Position numbers and translations under genes: made by a program
The notes under the pieces: generated by a model
Databases searched by the model: none
The model's input: only the letters and a program-made list of their open reading frames with translations
What the model was told of the DNA's origin: nothing
In this document: positions 57,045-64,000 of the stretch, one piece after another
How positions within the stretch are numbered: the stretch's first letter is position 1
Layout of the letters: every line of letters starts with the position of its first letter
From: Atherix ibis
Taxonomy: Eukaryota; Arthropoda; Insecta; Diptera; Athericidae
Assembly: GCA_958298945.1 (NCBI GenBank)
Contig: CATQJD010000001.1
Location: forward strand, 417,001 to 481,000
Direction: 5' to 3'
Length of the DNA: 64,000 bases

Positions 57045-57207
57045 GATCTGTTACTACTGCATGCGAACTATGCATAACCCATCACAAAACATCTTTTATT
57101 GGGAGAGTATTTTTGTATAGTTCTTTACCAAAACGGAGGTTATAATAATGACTCAAATGTTTTGTAATGGGTTATGATGCATAGTTCGCGTGCAAAAGTA
57201 ACAGATC
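57045..57207. mobile_element. 163-bp MITE-like element with long inverted repeats
   Basis: Arms 57045-57092 and 57157-57207 are inverted copies of about 48-51 nt with a few mismatches (GATCTGTTACT, GCGAACTATGCAT, AACCCAT, CAAAACAT). The 64-nt centre is unrelated. The outer ends GATCTG/CAGATC are exact. No coding capacity. A clear target duplication is not visible, so this could also be an older form of the hairpins seen elsewhere. Confidence 0.65.
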
Positions 57208-57239
57208 ACAGTGGATAGCACTATTACGCACATAATGTG

Positions 57240-57500
57240 GGACATTGATGATTTTACGTAGCATTCAATATTATAGTGATTGAATTCGGAAGGAACTCGT
57301 ACGTCCAGATAGCCTTCAATACTATATTGTAAACTACTAATTTTCTGCCGATTGTGGGCTTCGATATGGTGTCTGAGAATCGCGGCAACTTTTAAGTGAT
57401 TGTCGATGTATAGTTCTAGATAATGTACCTTGTTTTCTGGTGGAATAATGCTGCCATTAAAGCATATAGATGTTTTTCGACAAAGAATGAAATCGATATA
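57240..57500 (-). pseudogene. Jockey-type RT C-terminal fragment
   Basis: On the minus strand the frame reads ICFNGSIIPPENKVHYLELY IDNHLKVAAILR HHIEAHN. It matches the segment after the YADD block (KVxYLGLYLDxxLxW) and corresponds in position to 25800-25560 of the intact Jockey element. LG is changed to LE. Nothing on either side is readable. Confidence 0.5.
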
Positions 57501-57779
57501 TACGAATTAAAGTACTAAAGTTTAAATTGTAGTCCTCACGACAACATTGTAATTTAATAATGAGGACATAAATAACGAAAACATTTGCTTACAAATTTTA
57601 AAATATTTATAATTTTTATGTTTATATTTTGGTTTATGGTTTCCTGTTTTAGAATTTCATTTTTCCTACTTAAAATTGAATATTTATAAAAATTTCGAAA
57701 GGTCAATAGTTTAAAAAACAAGTCCGTTGAACTTTGTTTCACTGTACTGTATAAATAAAAATGCGATTAGCCTAATAAA

Positions 57780-58250
57780 TTGTACTCTATTTTTCGAACG
57801 GCCACTAATATGGGAAATGATCGTGAGTTATGGGAAATGAACGTGTTGATGAGAAGTACCCTCCGCCGTCCGGTGCTCATTGCTATTCCTAATCTGCCCT
57901 GCTTTCAACAGAATAGTAATCAATATCATCAGCCAAACTTGCATATACAGGCTGGACTACTAGTGAAACACTTCTGCTCAGAATTCAGATAGGGCATACT
58001 GCTGTCATGCATAGCTTTCTTTTTCGAAACCACATACATCCTATCTGTCAATCCTGTGCTGTTCTGCTCACTAACCCACTGATGTAGTGAGCGAATATGT
58101 TCAAACTAATAATTCCTTTTCGAGTAGGGTTCTTACCATTGTAGAGCTCATCGAACAACTAACATCATCCACAAAATTTAACAAACTCCTACTGATATAA
58201 CGTACTAAAAAAAGATTCGTTAAGGAAACTGGTAATGTTACCTACACGAA
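57780..58250 (+). pseudogene. LINE 3' ORF end (His/Cys-rich tail after RNase H)
   Basis: A + frame near 57990-58080 reads RIGHTAVMHSFLFRNHIHPI CQSCAVLLT, the conserved tail motif of I/Jockey-type ORF2 proteins that carry RNase H (RxGHTxxTHSFLL.....P.C..C...LTV.H). Upstream a 70-codon frame (57780-57992) ends LLVKHFCSEFR. Stops follow. It is the last transposon scrap before the fourth BET exon. Confidence 0.6.
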
Positions 58251-58701
58251 ACATGAAGTATCCAAATGAGCTCATGGTCATGGTGCTGTAAAATTGCCGC
58301 TGGAGAATTTGTATTTGTTTGGAACTCGTGTTAGTGAGTAAAACTGTTCTTGCCAACATTTTAATTTTTTGCAGAACATGTGAATATAAGTAAGATCAAA
58401 ACCTTGTTCAGAAACCCTTTATACTTTATACTCAAAAGTGATTTTATGAGAACGTTTTATTATAATTATTTTTTTTGTTTTTAAATATTTAAATTATTTA
58501 GGTTATTTAAAGTAATATAATCATAGCTGTAAAATATTTGAACTCTTAGATTACAAAATTTCTTAAATAAGTTTTTAATACTGTTTGACTTTATTTTTGA
58601 ATATAAAAAATATAATATTTTTAATTATGAATGTTCCTATATAAGAAAAAATATTTACCTTATTTTTAATTAAACACACAATTATTATTTTTTACGTTTA
58701 G

Positions 58702-58821
58702 ATAAGAAAGTTTCGGGAAAGTCTAAAGATGAACAAATTGCTGAAAAAAAACAAGAACTTGAAAAGAGATTACAGGATGTTTCCGGTGTACTAGGAACTG
58801 CAAAGAAGTCTTTTAAAAAAG
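58702..58821 (+). CDS. fs(1)h: BET protein exon 4: conserved post-ET segment
   Basis: The acceptor TTTTTTACGTTTAG ends at 58701. The first two bases (AT) complete the codon begun by T at 15941, giving Tyr after RKPY, and the frame continues KKVSGKSKDEQIAEKKQELE and KRLQDVSGVLGTAKKSFKK. In vertebrate BRD2/3/4 the ET domain is followed directly by KPVGKTKEELALEKKRELEK RLQDVSGQLNSTKK-type sequence, so identity is secure even though the exon lies 42.8 kb from its neighbour. It ends at 58821 before GTAGAT in phase 1. Retention of the next intron would add five residues (GRYSI) and a stop at 58836-58838, a possible short-isoform end. Confidence 0.92.
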
Positions 58822-60299
58822 GTAGATATTCTATATAATTTATCGATAGATTTTTTTCAGAGATTGAATTACAAGATATATTAAATACCATTTCTTGTGA
58901 TTTATCAAAATTAATTATCAATATTAACCGAAACCTTTGAGTTGACCGGCTAGTACAAAGTACAACTGGAAAAGAGAAATTGTTAATACAATATTATATA
59001 GTTGGAAAAAAAAGTTATGAAAATTGGTTGAATTTGTACTATATTATTACAGTTTGCATAACTGGAAATGACAAAATTAACTTAGTAAATAGTTAAAAAT
59101 GTATAATTGTTAGTTTATTAAATTATGAAAGTTTTAAAATATTACAAGGAAACATTTAGCCATGTTTGCAGACCAACCAAACGACTGAAGCAATTTTCTG
59201 CATGAAGGTCAAACTTATCGGTTACTATTGTACAAAAATAAGCCAATACAACAGATGTCAAAAAAATAAACAATTATGTATACATCAATGAAATAGGCAT
59301 ACATTTTAGGCGTTACAGTCTGTATTTAGCCGGCAGATGCTTATGTTAGTGTTGTTGTATACCTCGACGAATCAAAACTGATTTCTACATAGAAGCCTTT
59401 TAAGGTGGCCGTCATAAATGTTCACCACATTATACCCATTCGAGATATTAAGAACTGCAGTAGCTAGGGACTCACTCTACAACATCTCTAATATTAAATA
59501 GAAAAGAATCTGTTTCACTTGGATTAAAGCAGGTTCCCAATAACAGTAGTTTATTTGATATTCGCAGCATTATTTATGAAAAATTAAAACTTGAAGAGCC
59601 CTATCCGTTTACAGATAGATCGTAATGTCCTAGAGGTCAAGGGTATAGATTTATGTTATTACAGAACATAAATCCTACTTACTTAACGTTTGGCCTAGTA
59701 CTTGTGGGATTACTTACTTTTATTACCATAATTACCGTTATTATTATAATATTTTATTAAATTAAATAATTTTCTTTTTATTATCATTTTTTTCAAGTTA
59801 ATTCATTTTAAAATCAATTTCTATCTTTTACATGAATTATTTTTCGTTTAGTATCTGTAGTTGCATAATTTTATATGGTTAAAATTTAATTTTATAGTTA
59901 TGTTTTTAATTGAACAAACAACCATAATTTTATATGGTTGTGTGTTTGATTGTAAGGTCCCTAGGATATGAACCAGAGGCCGCGATACTTTAGTTAGTTG
60001 GATGTATGCTCATGAGGTTATTTGGCGACCTATAAGTGTATGGGGTGGATGAAACCGTCCTTTGGTTAGTTAGATGTACCAGTTAGAGGCCGTTAAAATT
60101 TGTAAAGCATATTTGTTTGTTTTAAAATATTAAATACCTTTTGGAAAGGGTAGTGGGGGATCTGAAAGGTCCACAATGAAGGGAAACTCATTAGAAAAGA
60201 ATGGTTGTGCAAGGTGTCATTCTGTTAGGAGATAAATGTTAGCGACTTGAACGTTATAGCATGGTAGATGTGAAGAAGTTGTCTTACAAAAAGCCGAAG

Positions 60300-60960
60300 G
60301 TGTTCTGTGAGAGCAGAATGCCCAATCCGAATTCCGAGTAGCTTCCGTGCCCAAAATTTTGGTAACGTTGGCGAGTAGACTAATAAGGCATTCGAAAGAA
60401 ACGTTTCTCTAATTGTTCAGTTCGTATGTCTACGAATGGCTGATGGTGTTATATGCTATTAGGTTAGCAGTTGCGGTAAGTTAGGAACTGTTACGAACAC
60501 CGGGCGACGGATAGTTTCTTCCGACAGTTGCTTGGCTTGATCGTTATCCAAAATTCCAACATGACCTGGAACGCCTTACTTACCGCAATTAAATACCCCT
60601 GTTATGTCGAATATTGGTGAGAACAGGATCACTCAGTAGCGTATGAATGACTTCAACAGTTGCGTAGCTGTTGCTGAATACAATGATGTAACGATGGATA
60701 GAAATGTAAACTGCAATCTATATTAGCATCCTTATTTGCCAGAGCGCATTATAATATGAAGCTGTTCTAAAAGGAAATATTCCATAATAAAGTTCGTGAA
60801 TGTAGGACCATCTAACACAATAATTGCGTAAAACGTAATGCTCTTATCGATGGTCGTATTCGTGAAAAATAGAAAGTAATCATTGAGTCCATCCTATTGT
60901 TCAAGCAAAAGTTCCCTGTAGTAGACGCGAACAGTATTTGAATTTTTATAATTTTCCCAT
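60300..60960 (-). pseudogene. LINE RNase H fragment, antisense
   Basis: The minus strand gives IHELYYGIFPFRTASYYNAL W..RMLI, then YIIVFSNSYATVEVIHTLLS DPVLTNIRH, matching the RNase H of the 51240-53300 relic (IRDLHYRFFPYMAAPYYGEL WAIKTAF; SIIIFTDSQIALNAIRCPLN GPILNVIRH). The catalytic Asp in TDS reads as Asn (SNS) here. The C-terminal part follows with many stops. Same family, older copy. Confidence 0.6.
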
Positions 60961-61265
60961 CAGCCATAGTTTCCAGTCAGATTGTGGGAATGAAGTTTGC
61001 AAATTCGGAAATTCTTAATATCGTTCAATATGAGAAGTCAGCAATGAAAAGAAAGGTGAATTTCTTTTGTAAAGGGGTGGATATTATATTTGTTAAGATG
61101 TCATGTAAAGGATAGTCAAAGCAACAAAGGTTTTTGTATAAGTTTGTGCGGTATTTAAGGAGGGATTGAGCAATGGGGTTTCACCTAGATTCAATAATTA
61201 AAAACCAATCTTATACAGCAGTTGACCGCTGTCTGAACATGCGTATACCCTGATGCTGGCTTCCC

Positions 61266-61365
61266 TGCACCATGTGGTAAGGTGGTAGATCATGTAGTGA
61301 GGCGATAGATCATGTATTGAGGTGATATATCATGTAGTGAGGTGTGAGATCATATAGTGAGGCGT
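61266..61365 (+). repeat. 20-bp minisatellite, about 5 units
   Basis: Five consecutive units of 20 bp occupy 61266-61365. The clearest are TAGATCATGTAGTGAGGCGA (61286-61305), TAGATCATGTATTGAGGTGA (61306-61325), TATATCATGTAGTGAGGTGT (61326-61345) and GAGATCATATAGTGAGGCGT (61346-61365); the first (61266-61285) is diverged. The unit is not a multiple of three. Confidence 0.88.
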
Positions 61366-62429
61366 TGGTTACTCTAATAGCTTCACTTTGTCGGAACTGA
61401 TATCTGATACTAATCCGTATCCTCATCATCATATGTTCATGTGAAAATACTATTAACATAGCTAAAAAATAAGGTTGTGACCCAGTATCACGCTAGAGAC
61501 ATTGAAAGTGTTTCTACGACAAATATAAATACATTTGGTATTTCTATTGGGAATAATAGCGCTGCTTTCTACATCAGCCCCTAGCAACAGAAATTGAATT
61601 CAGAGTCATGCAGAGAATATCGTTGGTGAAACCGCAACTAAAATGAAAAAAATATCGGCATTGAGAAGATGACAAGGAGTGAAAATATTGTTAAAGAAGT
61701 TTGTGGAAAGAGGAGATTGCTGTAATATATATATATTTTTTTTAATGCGTTCGAAATAACAATAACTATATGTCCGCGGCGTCAAATAACAGGGTCAACA
61801 CCCCACTCAGCCAATTGGATCAATATTCGGTCTATAAATATCGTGATTTAAGTAATCCATGATGTCTATGTATATGGCACTGAACTATCACATATTGTAG
61901 CTGTAAAAGGAATCTCAGAGGCCCTCTGTCGTCCAACCCGCAGATATATTGATAAGGGGGAGGGGGGTGAGCTTTTTGTCAAAAATCTATCCCAAGCTGA
62001 ACACTTGCCAATCTCATCGTTTTTTTGACCTTAGCATTCTTCGAAAAATTTGACCTTCCAGGATATATCTCTTTCGTACCGTAAAACTGCTATTTCATGT
62101 CAATAACAAACCGATGGATGTCTAAAACTGCCAGTGGAACAATTACTTACAGTTCGTCTAATTATATTAAGCATATTTGTTTTTTCCTGGTTAGGAGACA
62201 GAACAGTAAGTTCGTTGTCACCAGAATTGCTGATGGCTGACCTTAGCCTATCCCCATTTGCCAATCTCTCCTCGAAATATGAAAGTGGCTTTAAATCTGA
62301 ATATTTGACGCATGCTTCTTATATAAGGGAAGATGATTAATGAAGGTCAGAATCTTCCACGGAAATTGAGCAAACATCCGAGTAGAAATAAAAGTCAAGT
62401 ACAGGTAAAAAAATGATCATCTTTTAGAA

Positions 62430-62960
62430 AAAATTATAATTACCATCATTTAAGAAACAGTGGCTTGCATTAGCAAAGTTGAACCATTCCTCGATAATGT
62501 TACCCACGCTGACAAGTTTTGAATGATCCCCAATAAGAATTGTGTGCATTAAAATTACCGAGGATGATGATGTCATTAGGGAGTTGTCAACTAGATCTTT
62601 CTAATAAAAAGGGTAGGGAGTGTTCAACATCAACGTTAAGGATGTCTAATTTGGTTATGCTATTAATGAAAATGGTCGTTACTAATATATACATGGAAAT
62701 AACAATTTGAGTAAAGGATAAAGAAGAGGAAGAAGAAATAACCCACTATCCATCCTTTCAATATATTGAAAAATAAATGGCAAAAGTCTTCCTAACGGTT
62801 TTTTGAAATTAGAATACAGTTTAGTTTCTCGAGGAGCTACTATCTGAGAGTTAAATTGGTCAAGTAACAAGCTAAGACCTGCAAAATTATTGACAAAACA
62901 ATAGATGTACCATCTCAAAATGGAAAATCTACAATATGTTAACCTGGAGATATTTTAATC
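62430..62960 (-). pseudogene. LINE APE-type endonuclease fragment, antisense
   Basis: From right to left the frames read LSLLLDQFNSQIVAPRETKL YSNFKKPLG (catalytic Glu block; usually QET) and, around 62580-62470, PNDIIILGNFNAHNSYWGSF-type residues in broken frames, followed by IIEEWFNFANA. These are the Jockey-type endonuclease motifs LL..F.P.IV.LQET and GDFNAHN..WG. It may be the 5' part of the element whose RNase H lies at 60300-60960, with the RT lost. Confidence 0.55.
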
Positions 62961-63227
62961 TCAATAATTTGATTGGATTTTGCGTTTGGTCTAATTTCCT
63001 CTATATATTCTCGTTGGTTGTATAATATTTGCACAAAACTGAATGTACACATGCGTACACATACACATACATATTTGCGTTTACGTCTAATTTCCATTTA
63101 CAATATCATTTATAAACATGTAAATGGAAGAATTGTAGAAATTATTAACATAAATTTCTCTTTGAGTCTGTTATTTGCATTATTTTTTTGCTTCTTCTTT
63201 TCTTTTTGAATCTGCAGTTTTTATATA

Positions 63228-64000
63228 AGGTGTAGTAAAAAGTAATCCATTATTTTGCCAATAGATGGCTTTAGGAGTCTGTATCTCCCGTTTTAAAAGT
63301 GCGGTTGCACTAGATGGCGTTAGAAAGACAAGATTTCGTACTAAAAAAGTTTCTCATACAGTTTTGTGATTACTTAACTCAGTATTTTTTTAGCACGCGT
63401 CAAAGATGGACACCAACAAAGAGAAAATACGCCATATTTTACAGTTTTTCTTTGATAAAGGCGAAAACGCAAGCCATGCAGCTGAAAATGTGAATAGTGT
63501 TTATGGTCCTGATACTGTAACAGTCAATCACGCGCAATTTTGGTTTCGTCGATTCCGTTCCGGTAATTTTGAAGTCAAAGATGCACCACGCTCTGGAAGG
63601 CCAATTGTCGAAAATGTCGATAAAATAATGGAAATCGTCGAGTCCGACCGTCACGTAAGCACTGTTTCGATTGCCCACGAGCTAAACATTGCACAAAAAA
63701 CCGCTTGGAATCACTTAAATAAGGCTGGATACAAAATGAAGCTCGATGTATGGGTGCCACACGAGTTATCGCAAAAAAACCTCATGCACCAAATTTCCAT
63801 CTGCGAATCGCTGCTGAATCGCAACAATATCGATCCATTTTTGAAGCGGATGGTTACTGGTGATGAAAAGTAGGTCACTTACGACAACGTCAAGCGACAA
63901 CGGTCGTGGTCAAATCGCGGTCACCCGGCGCAAACGGTGGTCAAGCCAGGATTGACAGTCAAGAAGGTTTTGCTGTATGTTTGGTGGGACTGGCAGGGAA
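63228..64000 (+). mobile_element. Mariner element (irritans-like), cut by the window end
   Basis: A TA at about 63226 precedes AGGTGTAGTAAAAAGTAATC, which looks like a mariner terminal repeat. A 5' UTR of about 180 bp follows and the transposase starts at 63406. Its 5' half matches the relic at 40061-40575. The right half lies outside the window. Confidence 0.82.
63406..64000 (+). pseudogene. Mariner transposase, one in-frame stop, 3' end outside window
   Basis: The frame begins MDTNKEKIRHILQFFFDKGE NASHAAENVN, the paired helix-turn-helix DNA-binding part. It continues with AQFWFRRFRSGNFEVKDAPR SGRP, VSTVSIAHELNIAQKTAWNH L and WVPHELSQKNL, the mariner linker. The first catalytic Asp is in MVTGDEK. 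The next codon, Trp in relatives (GDEKW), is TAG (63871-63873). The same frame then continues openly with VTYDNVKRQRSW, GHPAQTVVKPGLTVKKVLL and YVWWDWQG up to the window end. Apart from this stop the visible part is intact, so it is a young copy. Confidence 0.88.

Larger units (their letters stand above)
15942..58701 (+). other. Intron 3 of the BET gene (42.8 kb, transposon-filled)
   Basis: The donor is GTAAGT at 15942 and the acceptor is TTTACGTTTAG ending at 58701. Joining them restores RKPY followed by Tyr-Lys-Lys-Val, as in BET proteins. Almost all of the intron is transposon relics, listed individually. Stretches without anything I can assign are 17880-18790, 30191-32094 (hairpin at 30422-30488; one unassigned 107-codon + ORF at 31399-31722), 34730-35330, 44300-45450, 50530-51240, 54920-55430 and 56180-57040, all AT-rich. 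Confidence 0.85.
58822..64000 (+). other. Intron or 3' flank after exon 4
   Basis: After the GT at 58822 I see no further exon with a BET motif. A second pyrimidine tract and AG at 58860 is followed by a 24-codon frame (IELQDILNTISCDL...), but the implied 39-bp intron is too short to be convincing. Long isoforms of the family continue into a low-complexity region and a C-terminal motif, which would be outside the window. 58930-60300 and 61370-62430 are AT-rich with nothing I can assign. Confidence 0.5.

Noticed and set aside
57045..57207. microRNA precursor
   Set aside because: The arms are about 50 nt with near-complete pairing and transposon-like exact ends; no transcription evidence. The other hairpins are likewise too perfect to suggest a typical animal miRNA precursor.
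58859..58941. Possible fifth exon IELQDILNTISCDL after AG at 58860
   Set aside because: It would need a 39-bp intron, too short for normal splicing, and has no similarity to BET proteins.
1..64000. CRISPR arrays, operons, ribosome binding sites
   Set aside because: The sequence is eukaryotic (introns, LINEs, mariners). The tandem repeats found have no unique spacers.
1..64000. tRNA or rRNA genes
   Set aside because: I saw no convincing A/B box with cloverleaf or rRNA core motif by eye; a covariance search would be needed for a firm negative.

Overview
The window is arthropod, most likely insect, genomic DNA. It is AT-rich, spliced, and crowded with mariner, Jockey-type, RTE-type, Ty3/gypsy and Ty1/copia relics. 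I cannot assign an order from sequence alone. The one host gene I can support is a BET-family bromodomain gene, the orthologue of Drosophila female sterile (1) homeotic / vertebrate BRD2-BRD3-BRD4, on the + strand. Four coding exons are visible: 719-1750 (bromodomain 1), 14662-15688 (bromodomain 2, acidic/basic linker, start of the ET domain), 15771-15941 (rest of ET) and 58702-58821 (the conserved KRLQDVSG segment just after ET). The splice phases agree (0, 1, 1) and each boundary has GT/AG. Introns are 12.9 kb, 82 bp and 42.8 kb. The last visible exon ends at a GT, so the gene probably continues past the window.

Nearly everything else is transposon sequence inside those introns. Intron 1 (1751-14661) holds an LTR-like repeat, a mariner relic, an RTE-type relic and a 3-kb antisense gypsy element with gag, protease, RT and integrase segments. 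Intron 3 (15942-58701) holds, in order: copies of a dispersed repeat, Jockey-type fragments and a copia relic (16-21 kb); an antisense gypsy element with paired LTR-like repeats, one of them split by a nearly full-length Jockey element (22.3-30.2 kb); three mariners (32.1-34.3 and 37.9-39.2 kb); an RTE relic (35.3-36.9 kb); further mariner and gag fragments (40-41.5 kb); a LINE with RNase H and 3' tail (42.1-44.3 kb); a second copy of the intron-1 gypsy family in opposite orientation (45.5-48.4 kb); two more LINEs (48.9-53.3 kb); a 5'-truncated RTE copy with target-site duplication (54.1-54.9 kb); and LINE scraps up to the last exon. Downstream of 58822 there are LINE relics, a 20-bp minisatellite and the start of another mariner cut by the window edge.

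Several insertions can be read directly. One mariner lies in a TA whose empty counterpart survives 3.9 kb away. The Jockey element sits in an LTR whose uninterrupted partner lies 3-7 kb away. The RTE copy carries an 11-bp duplication. Superimposed on this is a recurring class of near-perfect hairpins (arms 13-34 nt, mostly short loops). At least two lie inside degenerate RT or endonuclease coding sequence, where one arm reads as the original protein and the other as its inverted copy.
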